DNA of 64,000 nt from Cellulomonas fimi ATCC 484 (GTDB lineage: Bacteria; Actinomycetota; Actinomycetes; Actinomycetales; Cellulomonadaceae). The DNA is taken from positions 248,001 to 312,000 of the forward strand of contig NC_015514.1 in NCBI RefSeq assembly GCF_000212695.1. The letters run 5' to 3'. The position numbers and the translations under genes were made by a program. The stretch's first letter is position 1. Every line of letters begins with the position of its first letter. The notes beneath the pieces were generated by a model. That model worked only from the letters and a program-made list of their open reading frames with translations. It had not been told where the DNA came from and ran no database searches. Below are positions 43,836 to 52,531 of this stretch, piece after piece.

Positions 43836-44828
43836 ATGCGCCCGCCGTTCGTCGTCCCCCGTGACCTCCTCGTGCTCGCCTCCCGGCAGGGCGGTCTCGT
43901 CTCCACCGCCCAGGCGGACCGCGCGGGGGTCGACGGTCGCCGACGGGCGACGCTCGTCCGCGCCGGCACGTGGGTGCGCGTCACCCGTGGTGTGTACGAC
44001 GCCGGCACGGTCATGGTCGTCGACCCTGACGAGCGCCGCCGCCGAGCCGCTTGGCTCGGCATGCTCGCGTACGGCCCGGACGCGGTCGCCGTCGGGGCCT
44101 GCGCCCTTGCCCTCCACGGTGTCGCCGGGCTCCCGCCGGTGATCACCCCGCAGGTCGCGCTGCCGGGTGGACGGCACGCACCCGGACGGGGCGGCATCGC
44201 TGTGCGGTGCTACGGGCAGACGGTGCCGTTCGCGTCCGGTCGGTACGGCGCGGGCCGGGTCGCCGCGCTCCCGGCTGCACTCGTGCAGGCGGTGCCGGAG
44301 CTGCCGGTGCGCCACGGTGTCGCGGTCCTGGACGACGTCCTGCGTCGAGGCCTCCTGTCGCCGCAGGCGGTGGCGGCGGTGCGACGCTCGACGGGTCGGC
44401 GGCGCGGCGTGCGCAGGGTCCGCCCGGTCTGGGACCTCGTGGATCCCCGGGCCGAGTCGCCGCTGGAGTCGTTCGCGCGTCTGGACTGCGTCATGGCCGG
44501 CCTTGCGCCGGACGAGCTGCAGGTCGTCATCAGGTCGTCCGACTCCGGGCGCGTGCTCGGGCGCGGCGACCTCGGGTGGGACCTCGGCGGCGGTCGGTGG
44601 CTCATCGCCGAGATCGACGGCCGTGCGGTCCACGAGGCACCCGCTGCGCTGCTGCAGGACAGGCGCCGGCAGAACGCGCTCCTCGGGACGGGGCGCGTCG
44701 AGATGCTGCGGTTCACGGCTGCGGACCTCGGACCCTCGGGTGGGCTCGTCGCGACGGTCCGCGCACACCTGCAGGCCCGCGGCCGCGACCTCCGGCCCCC
44801 ACCGTCCCTCGCCCCACGGACCGGTTGA
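43836..44828 (+). CDS. AbiEi/DUF559-type nuclease-like protein, repeat-flanked
   Basis: 330 residues. The N-terminal 60 or so form a winged-helix AbiEi-antitoxin-like domain (ASRQGGLVSTAQADRAGVDG, VRAGTWVRVTRGVYDAG). The C terminus looks like a Vsr/DUF559 nuclease fold: Glu207 and Glu211 in ESPLESFARL, Asp245 in RGDLGWDL, Glu259 and Asp261 in LIAEIDGRAVH, and the helix DRRRQNAL (276-282). The gene is bracketed by two related 60-base palindromic repeats, and its stop codon lies inside the right copy. Similar single genes are scattered in actinobacterial genomes; the activity is unproven. No cognate AbiEii toxin is next to it. Confidence 0.8.
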   Translation: MRPPFVVPRDLLVLASRQGGLVSTAQADRAGVDGRRRATLVRAGTWVRVTRGVYDAGTVMVVDPDERRRRAAWLGMLAYGPDAVAVGACALALHGVAGLPPVITPQVALPGGRHAPGRGGIAVRCYGQTVPFASGRYGAGRVAALPAALVQAVPELPVRHGVAVLDDVLRRGLLSPQAVAAVRRSTGRRRGVRRVRPVWDLVDPRAESPLESFARLDCVMAGLAPDELQVVIRSSDSGRVLGRGDLGWDLGGGRWLIAEIDGRAVHEAPAALLQDRRRQNALLGTGRVEMLRFTAADLGPSGGLVATVRAHLQARGRDLRPPPSLAPRTG

Positions 44829-44883
44829 CACCGGGCTGGTTGTCGTTCTGCCGGTCGTCGGCGTCCCCAGGATCGGTGTCGAC
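44824..44883. repeat. 60-base palindromic repeat, right copy
   Basis: Begins GTTGACACCG and ends CGGTGTCGAC exactly as the left copy does, and keeps CTGGTTGTCGTTCTGC, but the inner right arm has diverged so the long stem is lost. The TGA of the nuclease-like gene is in its first bases. Confidence 0.82.
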
Positions 44884-44929
44884 GGCGTGAGCGGGCGAGG
44901 CATGGGCGGGGGCGTGATAGGACGGGGCC

Positions 44930-47092
44930 GTGAGCGAGACGCGCGACGAGACGGCCGGCACGAGCAGCACGAGCACCGGGGACGGGTCGGCAGGGCCTGA
45001 CGGGGCCGGGGCGGCAGGGACCGCGTTCCACGACCTCGACGCGTACGTGGCGCTGCCGCGGCTGTCCGGGCTGGTGCTCTCGCCCGACGGGACGCGGCTC
45101 GTGACGGCCGTCTCGACGCTCGACCCCAAGCGCACGCGCTACGTGACGGCGCTGTGGGAGGTCGACCCCGAGGGACGCAAGCCCGCCCGGCGGCTCACGC
45201 GGAGCGCGAAGGGCGAGGCGAGCGCGGCGTTCACCGCGGCGGGCGACGTGCTGTTCACCAGCGCACGGCCCGACCCGGACGCGAAGGACGCGGACGACGA
45301 GCCGGTGCCGGCGCTGTGGCTCCTGCCGGCGGACGGTCCGGAGGCCCGGGTCGTGGCGGACCGGGCGGCGGGACTGGGCGGCGTGCGGGTCGCGAAGGAC
45401 GCGCCGGTGGTGCTCGTGTCGTCGGACGTGCTGCCGTCGGCGAAGGACGCCGAGACGGACGAGCGCCTGCGCAAGGCGCGCAAGGAGAAGAAGGTCGCGG
45501 CGATCCTGCACGACGCGTACCCGGTCCGGTACTGGGACCACGACCTGGGCCCGGAGTCCCCGCACCTGTTCACGGCGGACCTGGGCGCGGACGTCGTGAC
45601 GCCGCTCGCGGGCACGGCGGACCCGCGGCTCGAGCTGCGGGACGCGACGCCGGACGCGCGCTCGGCGCTCGTCGAGCAGGGCGCGGCGATCTCGCCCGAC
45701 GGCACGACGCTCGTGACGGGGTGGACGGTGCCGCGCGCGCGGGGCGACCAGCGCAGCGTGCTCGTCGCGGTCGACGTGGCGACGGGGGAGCGGCGCACGC
45801 TCGTCGAGGACGAGGGGGCGGACCTGTGGGGCCCGGTCGTCTCGCCCGACGGCCGGTGGGTCGCGTTCGGACGGGAGACGGTGTCGACGCCCTTCGAGGC
45901 GCCGCGGCTGTCGCTGCAGGTCGTCCCGCTCGCGGGCGGCGAGCCGCGGACCCTCGGCGAGGGCTGGGACCGCTGGCCGCACGACCCGGTCTGGCTGCCG
46001 GGTTCGGACGGGCTGCTGGTGCTGGCGGACGACGAGGGGCGCGGCCCGGTGTTCCGCGTCGACCTGGCGTCGGGCGAGGTGACGCGGGTGACGTCGGACG
46101 ACGCGGTGTTCACGGACGTCCAGGTGAGCCCGGACGGCCGGACGGCGTACGCGCTGCGGTCGTCGTACGAGGCGCCTGCGCACCCGGTGCGGATCGACCT
46201 GGCGCGCGCGACGGAGACGGGGGAGCCGGTCGCGGCGACCGCGCTGGTCTCCCCGGCGGCGACGCCGAAGTTTCCGGGGCGGCTCACGGAGGTCGAGACG
46301 ACGGTGGCCGACGGTCGGCGGGTGCGGGCGTGGCTCGCGCTGCCCGACGGCGCGTCGGGCACGGACCCGGCACCCCTGCTGCTGTGGATCCACGGCGGCC
46401 CGCTCGGCTCGTGGAACACGTGGTCGTGGCGCTGGAACCCGTGGCTGCTGGTCGCGCAGGGCTATGCGGTGCTCCTGCCGGACCCGGCGCTGTCGACGGG
46501 GTACGGGCAGGACTTCGTGCAGGCGGGCTGGGGTGCGTGGGGGGCGGCGCCGTTCACGGACCTCATGGCGGTCACGGACGTGGCGGAGGCACGCCCCGAC
46601 GTGGACGCGACGCGCACGGCGGCGATGGGCGGCTCGTTCGGCGGGTACATGGCGAACTGGGTCGCTGGCCACACGGACCGGTTCCGCGCGGTCGTCACGC
46701 ACGCGAGCCTGTGGGCGCTCGACCAGTTCGGCCCGACGACGGACGCGGCGTACTACTGGCAGCGCGAGATGACGCAGGAGATGGCGCTCGAGAACTCGCC
46801 GCACCGGTTCGTCGAGAAGATCGTCACGCCGATGCTCGTGGTGCACGGCGACAAGGACTACCGGGTGCCGATCGGCGAGGGCCTGCGCCTCTGGTACGAG
46901 CTCGTGTCGCGGTCGGGGCTGCCGGCGGACGACGAGGGCCGCACGCCGCACCGGTTCCTGTACTTCCCGGACGAGAACCACTGGGTCCTGACGCCGCAGC
47001 ACGCGATCGTCTGGTACCAGGTGGTGCAGGCGTTCCTCGCGGAGCACGTGCTGGGCCGGTCGGACGTCACGTACCCGGAGGTGCTGGGCTGA
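44930..47092 (+). CDS. S9-family prolyl oligopeptidase-type peptidase
   Basis: 720 residues. The N-terminal beta-propeller contains repeated SPDGT/SPDGR blades (for example VLSPDGTRLVTAVS, ISPDGTTLVTGW). The C-terminal alpha/beta hydrolase domain has the nucleophile in MGGSFGGYMANW (Ser569), Asp in HGDKDYRVP and His in DENHWV. No signal peptide, so it acts in the cytosol on short peptides. GTG start, immediately after the repeat. Confidence 0.93.
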   Translation: MSETRDETAGTSSTSTGDGSAGPDGAGAAGTAFHDLDAYVALPRLSGLVLSPDGTRLVTAVSTLDPKRTRYVTALWEVDPEGRKPARRLTRSAKGEASAAFTAAGDVLFTSARPDPDAKDADDEPVPALWLLPADGPEARVVADRAAGLGGVRVAKDAPVVLVSSDVLPSAKDAETDERLRKARKEKKVAAILHDAYPVRYWDHDLGPESPHLFTADLGADVVTPLAGTADPRLELRDATPDARSALVEQGAAISPDGTTLVTGWTVPRARGDQRSVLVAVDVATGERRTLVEDEGADLWGPVVSPDGRWVAFGRETVSTPFEAPRLSLQVVPLAGGEPRTLGEGWDRWPHDPVWLPGSDGLLVLADDEGRGPVFRVDLASGEVTRVTSDDAVFTDVQVSPDGRTAYALRSSYEAPAHPVRIDLARATETGEPVAATALVSPAATPKFPGRLTEVETTVADGRRVRAWLALPDGASGTDPAPLLLWIHGGPLGSWNTWSWRWNPWLLVAQGYAVLLPDPALSTGYGQDFVQAGWGAWGAAPFTDLMAVTDVAEARPDVDATRTAAMGGSFGGYMANWVAGHTDRFRAVVTHASLWALDQFGPTTDAAYYWQREMTQEMALENSPHRFVEKIVTPMLVVHGDKDYRVPIGEGLRLWYELVSRSGLPADDEGRTPHRFLYFPDENHWVLTPQHAIVWYQVVQAFLAEHVLGRSDVTYPEVLG

Positions 47093-47196
47093 GGCCGGGT
47101 TCACCCGCTTCGAGATGCGGGCGTCCACTACTCCCGGAAGACTCCTAAGTCAATAGCCGAGCGCCCCTCTGTTCGGCGAGACGGAAGGAGCCACGC

Positions 47197-47535
47197 ATGG
47201 GTATCGGAGGCGGCATCGCCCTGATCGTCATCGGCGCGATCCTCGCGTTCGGCGTCCGGGACAGCATCGACGCCATCGACCTGACGATGATCGGGTACAT
47301 CTGCATCGGCGCGGGCGTGCTCGCGCTCATCCTGGCGCTCGTCATCAACGCCCAGCGCAGCAACACGACGCACCGCCAGGTCGTCGACCAGCGCACCGTC
47401 GGCACCGTCCAGGCCGCCCCGGCCCCGCAGGCGACGACCCCGGCCGTGCAGGCCCCGGCCGCTCCCGTGCAGCAGACGCCGGTGCAGCCCGTCCAGCAGA
47501 CCCCGCCGCAGACCCCGCCCCCGAGCGGCTACTGA
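47197..47535 (+). CDS. DUF6458-type small membrane protein
   Basis: 112 residues. MGIGGGIALIVIGAILAFGV and GYICIGAGVLALILALVINA are two membrane helices in the pattern of the actinobacterial DUF6458 family. The C-terminal half is a Pro/Gln/Ala-rich tail with PVQQTP repeats. GGAAGGAG precedes the ATG. Function unknown. Confidence 0.85.
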   Translation: MGIGGGIALIVIGAILAFGVRDSIDAIDLTMIGYICIGAGVLALILALVINAQRSNTTHRQVVDQRTVGTVQAAPAPQATTPAVQAPAAPVQQTPVQPVQQTPPQTPPPSGY

Positions 47536-47590
47536 GGCACCGGTCCTGATCGAGCTCCGCCGCGTCTGACGCACGGACGCCGACCGGCTC

Positions 47591-47627
47591 CGACGCCCCG
47601 ACGACCACGACGGTCGCCGGGGCGTCG
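47591..47627. terminator. Hairpin terminator between convergent genes
   Basis: CGACGCCCCG pairs with CGGGGCGTCG, extended inward by CGACC/GGTCG. It lies between the DUF6458 and alpha/beta hydrolase stops. Confidence 0.7.
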
Positions 47628-47649
47628 CCGTCGGCGCGCCCGTGGCCCG

Positions 47650-48369
47650 TCAGGCGCGGGCGGCGTCCACGAGGACGGCGGCCAGGTCGCCCGGGCGGGA
47701 GAACATCGGCCAGTGCCCCGTCGGCAGGTCGACGTAGGTGACGTCGTAGCGGCCGAGCTCGGTGTGCAGCGGCGGCCCTCCGTCGACCATCGTCCGCAGC
47801 ACCTCGGAGGGCAGGCTCGTGCACACGGCCGTCACGGGGACGTCGAACCGGCGCGGGTCGGAGACGTGCACGGCGCCGCGCGCGACGCCACCGGGGTGCG
47901 GCACGGCCCGGGCGCGGAACCGGGCGAGGCCGTCGGCGTCGATGCCGTCGAGGCTCGAGCCGGCCGCGGCGAGCTCCTCCCACGACGGCAGCGGGATCCC
48001 GGGGGCGTCGGCGGGCAGGTCGAGGGCCAGGACGGCGCCGTCCTCGAGGGGGCCGCTGTCGACGTAGACGGCCCGCCGGACCCGGTCCGGACGCCGGTCG
48101 ACGGCCTCGCCGACGACGGCCCCGCCGCCGGAGTGCCCGACGAGCACGACGTCGCCGTCGAGCGCGTCGACGACGTCGGTGACGGCGCGCACGTGGTCGG
48201 CGCGCGTGACGGCCGCGGGGTCGGTGCCCCGGTCGTCGGGGTCGAGCCCCGGGAGGGTGACGGGGTGCGGCTCGACGCCGGCCGCGCGCAGGGCGGGGAC
48301 GACGTCGTCCCAGGCCCACCCGCCGAGCCAGAAGCCGGGGACGAGGACGAGCTGTGTTCGCGTGGTCAT
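47650..48369 (-). CDS. Alpha/beta hydrolase (EstC/salicylate-esterase-like)
   Basis: 239 residues. N-terminal LVLVPGFWLGGWAWDDVVPAL carries the oxyanion His-less form of the HGxW motif. The nucleophile is in LVGHSGGGAVVGEAV (Ser near 98), and the catalytic His is in LPTGHWPMFSRP. It is divergent from a WYL-type regulator, with a TGTCACC operator between them. Substrate unknown, probably a small ester or amide. Confidence 0.88.
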   Translation of the reverse strand: MTTRTQLVLVPGFWLGGWAWDDVVPALRAAGVEPHPVTLPGLDPDDRGTDPAAVTRADHVRAVTDVVDALDGDVVLVGHSGGGAVVGEAVDRRPDRVRRAVYVDSGPLEDGAVLALDLPADAPGIPLPSWEELAAAGSSLDGIDADGLARFRARAVPHPGGVARGAVHVSDPRRFDVPVTAVCTSLPSEVLRTMVDGGPPLHTELGRYDVTYVDLPTGHWPMFSRPGDLAAVLVDAARA

Positions 48370-48391
48370 GGCAGCAGCGTCGCGCACCCCT

Positions 48392-48422
48392 GGTGACACC
48401 CCCCTGTCACCGTCGTGTCACC
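48392..48422. promoter_or_regulatory. TGTCACC operator, three half-sites
   Basis: GGTGACA-N6-TGTCACC, with a further TGTCACC exactly 11 bases after the second half-site. It occupies the 81-base gap between the divergent hydrolase and regulator genes and can control both. Confidence 0.62.
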
Positions 48423-48450
48423 ATCATGGCGAGGAGACCAGGGAGGACGC

Positions 48451-49365
48451 GTGAACCGGACCGACCGCCTGTACGCCCTCGCGGAGGAGCTGCGCCGCGT
48501 CGGGCCGCGGGGCACCACGAGCACGCGCCTCGCCGCCCTGTTCGAGGTCACGACGCGCACCGTCAAGCGCGACGTGAGCGCGCTGCAGCAGGCGGGCGTG
48601 CCCGTCGTGGCGCAGCCCGGGCCGGGTGGCGGGTACGTCCTGACGGGCGCGACGCTGCCGCCCGTCGCGCTCACGCCCGCGCAGGCCGTGGCGCTGGCGC
48701 TCGCGGTCGACGCCCTGCCGCCCGGCAGCCCGTTCGCCGTCGACGCCCGCACGGCCCGCGACAAGGTGCTCGACGCCCTGCCGCCCGCCGACCGCGCCCG
48801 CGCCTCCGACCTCGCGTCCCGCGTCTGGACGCGGTCACCTCTGACCGGCGCGCCCGCACCCGCACCGGCAGCCGGCCACCTGGCGGAGAGGGCACGACCC
48901 GCGTCGGGCCCGCCCCCGTCCGAGCTGCCCGCGTCCGACCCGTCCGGGTCCGACGTGCCCGCGTGGGACCGGCCCGCGTCCGACGTTCCCGCGTCCGACC
49001 GGCCCGCACCCGACCGGCCCGCGTCGGACGGGCCCGCGTCGGACGGGCCCGCGTCCGACCTGCCCACGCCGGCCGTGCTGCGGGCCGTCGAGGACGCCCT
49101 GGCGCGTCGTCGCGTCCTCGCGATCCGCTACGTCGACGGCCGCGGCGACGCGTCGGAGCGCCGGGTCGAGCCGATGGTCCTCGCGCGCATGTCCGGCCGC
49201 TGGTACCTCGCGGCGTGGTGCCGGACGCGCCGCGACGTGCGGTGGTTCCGGCTCGACCGCGTGCGCCGCGCCGACGTCACCCCGGAAGTGCACGAGCCGC
49301 GGCCGGTCGCCGACGTCGGGACGCCCCCGGACGACGCGCACCCCGTCGGGCGTCTCGACGTGTGA
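48451..49365 (+). CDS. HTH/WYL-domain transcriptional regulator with repeat insert
   Basis: 304 residues. An N-terminal DeoR/HTH_11 domain (MNRTDRLYALAEELRRVGPR, then STRLAALFEVTTRTVKRDVS) and a C-terminal WYL-like domain (RRVLAIRYVDGRGDASERRV, VEPMVLARMSGRWYLAAWCR) are the YafY family layout. Residues about 155-205 are a PASD-type five-residue repeat encoded by a 15-base unit, separating the domains. GGGAGG precedes the GTG. WYL domains sense ligands; the divergent hydrolase is the likely target. Confidence 0.9.
   Translation: MNRTDRLYALAEELRRVGPRGTTSTRLAALFEVTTRTVKRDVSALQQAGVPVVAQPGPGGGYVLTGATLPPVALTPAQAVALALAVDALPPGSPFAVDARTARDKVLDALPPADRARASDLASRVWTRSPLTGAPAPAPAAGHLAERARPASGPPPSELPASDPSGSDVPAWDRPASDVPASDRPAPDRPASDGPASDGPASDLPTPAVLRAVEDALARRRVLAIRYVDGRGDASERRVEPMVLARMSGRWYLAAWCRTRRDVRWFRLDRVRRADVTPEVHEPRPVADVGTPPDDAHPVGRLDV
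48918..49068 (+). repeat. 15-base coding tandem repeat in the WYL regulator
   Basis: About ten imperfect copies of a unit like CCCGCGTCCGACGGG, encoding P-A-S-D-x. Copy number could vary by replication slippage without changing frame. Confidence 0.75.
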
Positions 49366-49459
49366 CCTCCCCCCACGGACCGGCGGCGGGTGTCGGCGGC
49401 GCACGGCAGACTGTGCGCGACGTCGGGGACGGACCCGGCGGCGGTCGGCAGGGGGGTCG

Positions 49460-50518
49460 ATGGGATCGATGGACGAGCGCGAGGCCCGCGAGGTCAAGGC
49501 GCAGGTCAGGGACTTCGTGCGGGAGCTCGCGCAGCGCCAGGTGCAGGCGTCGGACGTGCACGGCGAGCCGACCCCGACGATGTCGCTCGGGCTCGCGCCG
49601 CTGCCGGGCGGCGGCTACGGCGTCGCGGTCCGCTACCGGCTGGGCGTCCCGCGCGTGCGCAGCATCGCGCGCAAGGTCGCGGAGCAGGTGGGCCCGACCG
49701 CGGACGTGCGCCGCACGGGCCGCATCCGGACGCTGCCGACGCCCGCCCCGGCGAGCGGCGTCGCGGGGCACGCGGCCCGCCTCGGCGACGACCCGTCGAA
49801 GGTGCGTCCTCGTCCGCCCGTCGCGACGGCGCGGGCCGCGGGGGAGACGGGCCGTGTCCGGCCGCTGCGGCCGGGCGTGTCGATCGCGCACGCGGAGGTC
49901 TCGGCGGGGACGCTCGGGGCCTTCGTCGTGGTCGAGGGCCGCACGCACGCGCTGTCGAACTACCACGTGCTGTCAGGCACGCCCGCGGCCCGCCCGGGCG
50001 ACCCGACGCTGCAGCCCGGACCCGCCGACGGCGGCGCGTACCCGGAGGACCGGGTCGGTGCGCTCGCGGCGCGGGTCGACCTCGAGCCGGAGGGTCGTGC
50101 GACGGTCGACTGCGCGGTCGCGCTCCTCGACGACCAGGAGGTCGACCTGCACTACCCGGTCGGGCTGGTCGCGACGACGGCGGAGGCGCTGGGCGGCGAG
50201 GCGGTGTCGAAGATCGGCCGCACGACGGCCGTGACGCACGGCCGGGTCACGGCGATCGAGCTCGATGACGTCGTGGTCGGCTACGGGGAGGAGCTGGGGG
50301 AGATCGCGTTCGACGGGCAGATCGAGGTCGAGTCGACGGGCCGGTCGGCGTTCTCGCGCGGCGGCGACTCGGGGTCTCTCGTGTACCGCGAGGACGGCGT
50401 CGCGCTGGGACTGCTCTTTGCGGGTTCCGAGACCGGGGGCGAGAATGGGACCGGGTTGACCTACCTCAACCCGATCGATGCCGTCCTCGACGCCCTCGGC
50501 GCCACGCTCGCCGGTTGA
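49460..50518 (+). CDS. Cytoplasmic trypsin-like serine protease with alpha/beta N-domain
   Basis: 352 residues, no signal peptide. The chymotrypsin-fold triad is visible: His169 in ALSNYHVLSG, Asp217 in TVDCAVALLD and Ser304 in SRGGDSGSLV. Before it, residues about 5-90 make a helix plus strand domain containing MSLGLAPLPGGGYGVAVRYR. That domain resembles the whole of the 71-residue protein encoded 47 bases downstream. A Pro/Arg linker joins the halves. Nal1-like bacterial proteases share the GTLGAFVVVEGR...SNYHVL pattern. Substrate unknown; intracellular regulatory cleavage is likely. Confidence 0.82.
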   Translation: MGSMDEREAREVKAQVRDFVRELAQRQVQASDVHGEPTPTMSLGLAPLPGGGYGVAVRYRLGVPRVRSIARKVAEQVGPTADVRRTGRIRTLPTPAPASGVAGHAARLGDDPSKVRPRPPVATARAAGETGRVRPLRPGVSIAHAEVSAGTLGAFVVVEGRTHALSNYHVLSGTPAARPGDPTLQPGPADGGAYPEDRVGALAARVDLEPEGRATVDCAVALLDDQEVDLHYPVGLVATTAEALGGEAVSKIGRTTAVTHGRVTAIELDDVVVGYGEELGEIAFDGQIEVESTGRSAFSRGGDSGSLVYREDGVALGLLFAGSETGGENGTGLTYLNPIDAVLDALGATLAG

Positions 50519-50565
50519 CCCGCCGGTGAGGGGCCCGGCCGCGCGGGCGGCGGGAAGCGGGCAGC

Positions 50566-50781
50566 ATGGCGGACCTCTCGCAGGCACGCGCGGCCAAGGA
50601 GCGGCTGCGCGCGGACCTGGCCGGGCGACCCGAGGTACGGGGGATCGGCATCGCGCCGGACGGCGACGGCTACCAGGTGCAGGTGAACGTGTCCCGGCGG
50701 ACAGCGGCGACGCTGCCGCGCGCGGTGGACGGCGTGAACGTCCGCGTCCGGGTCGTCGGGGCGGTCAGCGCGCGCGCCTGA
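50566..50781 (+). CDS. Small protein resembling the N-domain of the adjacent protease
   Basis: 71 residues. A helix (SQARAAKERLRADLAGRP) precedes strands GIGIAPDGDGYQVQVNV and VNVRVRVVGAVSA. These line up with the protease segments AQVRDFVRELAQ, LGLAPLPGGGYGVAVRY and ADVRRTGRIRTL. It follows the protease by 47 bases on the same strand. It may be a free copy of the domain that inhibits, activates or recruits substrates for the protease. Confidence 0.68.
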   Translation: MADLSQARAAKERLRADLAGRPEVRGIGIAPDGDGYQVQVNVSRRTAATLPRAVDGVNVRVRVVGAVSARA

Positions 50782-51034
50782 GACGCGACACGCCGAGGCG
50801 TCCCGGCGGCGTCGGAGCGGCCGGCGACGGCTCGCTCGAGCGGTTCCGCGCAGCCGGTCCGGTCCCGGCACGGGCCCCCCGCCGTGACCTGGTGCGTCAC
50901 CCGTCCGGCGGAGCACGATCGGGGCGTTTGGGGAGCCACCGGACCCGATCCGGGCCGGCGGCGGCACGGCGCAGGGGTGATCTCATCCACCTCTCATGCC
51001 CTCGGCTGTCCGGACACCTGTCCGAGGGACGATG

Positions 51035-52480
51035 ATGGGGCGCGTGACGCGCCGGGGCACCGCCGAGGGGACCCGCAGGGACCACCGGTCCGCTGCGGCG
51101 CTCGTCGGTGTCCGCGGTCTGGCCACCGCAGCGCACCGTCTGGACCACTGCCGCACGGTCGACGACGTCGTCGAGGTGGTCGCCGCGGTGGGCGTCGAGG
51201 TCCTCGGCGCGACGGTCGTCGCGGTGTGCCGCATCGAGCAGGACACGGCCCGGGTGCTCGCCGCCGAGCCGGTCCCGTCCGACCCGCGGCTGCGCTGGCG
51301 CAGCCGCGCGTCCTACCGTGCCGACGACCGCCCCGCGCTGCGCATGCTCATCCGGGAGCGCGCGAGCTGGGTCGCGCACGCCGTCGACGTCACGGGCCGC
51401 CCGGTCACGGCGGACGACGCCGGTGCGGGCGACGCGGTCGAGATCGCCTCGCTGCGGGACATCGACGGTGCGTCGGGGCTGGCGTCGCCGATCGTCGTCA
51501 ACGGCACCGTCTGGGGCCAGGTGTACGCGATGCGCCGGGTCGGGCAGCCGCTGTTCGCGGTCGACGACGTCGCGCACGCGGAGGTGCTGGCCGCGCTCGC
51601 GGGTGGCGCGGTCGCGCGCGTCGACCTGGAGGCCCAGGTGCGGCACCTCGTCGCGGACGACCCGCTGACGGGGCTCGCGAACCGCCGGGTCGCGGACTCG
51701 GCCGCGGAGGCCGCGCTGGAGTCCGGCGAGGAGACGTGCATCGTCATGTGCGACGTCGACGGCCTCAAGCGGGTCAACGACGACCTCGGCCACGACACGG
51801 GCGACGACCTCCTGCGTTCCGTCGCGGACGTGCTGCGGCGCGCCGCGGACGCGCTGCCGGGGGCGGTGGCGGCGCGTATCGGCGGCGACGAGTTCTGCCT
51901 CGTGACCGTGGGCCGGCGGCGGGCCGAGGGCGCCGAGGTCGTCGCCGCGACGGTCGCCGAGTTCCCGCTGCCGCACGGCGCCGCGATCTCGTACGGCATC
52001 GCGACGACGGCCGTGACGGGCTCGGTCTCGGCGCGGCACCTGTTCCGGCAGGCGGACATGGCGCAGTACCGCGCCAAGCGAGCCCGGGCGCGCGCGCTGC
52101 GGGCCGCGGCGCCGACCACCGCGGACCCGGCGGTGACGGCCGAGCGGGTCGTCGTGGCGGGCTCGGCGGCGATCGTCGCGGCGCAGTCCGGCATCGTGCC
52201 GCGCCTGTGCGCGCTCGCGGCCGCCGCGACCGAGACGCTCGGCGGGGCCGGCTGGGCGGTGCTCATGCGGCGGCCCGGGGACGCACCCGAGTCGCGGCCG
52301 TCGGCGGTCGCGCGGGGCGGGGCGCCGATCGACGCGACCGCCGCGGAGTCGTCGACGACGGTGGTCGAGCACGGACCGTGGGTCGTCGAGATCGGCGTCT
52401 CGGCGACGGCGGCGACCGGCGAGGTCGTCGACACGTCGCTCGACGCGCTCGTCGCGGTGGCGGTGCTGGGCGCGTCCTGA
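51035..52480 (+). CDS. GAF-GGDEF protein, putative diguanylate cyclase
   Basis: 481 residues. A GAF domain (about 30-195) leads to a GGDEF domain with ADDPLTGLANRR at its start and the active site RIGGDEFCLV. The RxxD inhibitory site five residues upstream is absent (ALPGAVAA instead), so no product inhibition at that site is expected. A second GAF-like region of about 130 residues follows. It would make cyclic di-GMP in response to a small ligand. The ATG at 51035 lies 6 bases after GAGGG; an ATG at 50996 would add 13 residues. Confidence 0.88.
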   Translation: MGRVTRRGTAEGTRRDHRSAAALVGVRGLATAAHRLDHCRTVDDVVEVVAAVGVEVLGATVVAVCRIEQDTARVLAAEPVPSDPRLRWRSRASYRADDRPALRMLIRERASWVAHAVDVTGRPVTADDAGAGDAVEIASLRDIDGASGLASPIVVNGTVWGQVYAMRRVGQPLFAVDDVAHAEVLAALAGGAVARVDLEAQVRHLVADDPLTGLANRRVADSAAEAALESGEETCIVMCDVDGLKRVNDDLGHDTGDDLLRSVADVLRRAADALPGAVAARIGGDEFCLVTVGRRRAEGAEVVAATVAEFPLPHGAAISYGIATTAVTGSVSARHLFRQADMAQYRAKRARARALRAAAPTTADPAVTAERVVVAGSAAIVAAQSGIVPRLCALAAAATETLGGAGWAVLMRRPGDAPESRPSAVARGGAPIDATAAESSTTVVEHGPWVVEIGVSATAATGEVVDTSLDALVAVAVLGAS

Positions 52481-52531
52481 CGGCGCTGCCCGGCTCGGCC
52501 CGAACGCAGCACCCGCCGGTGCGCGTGCGCG

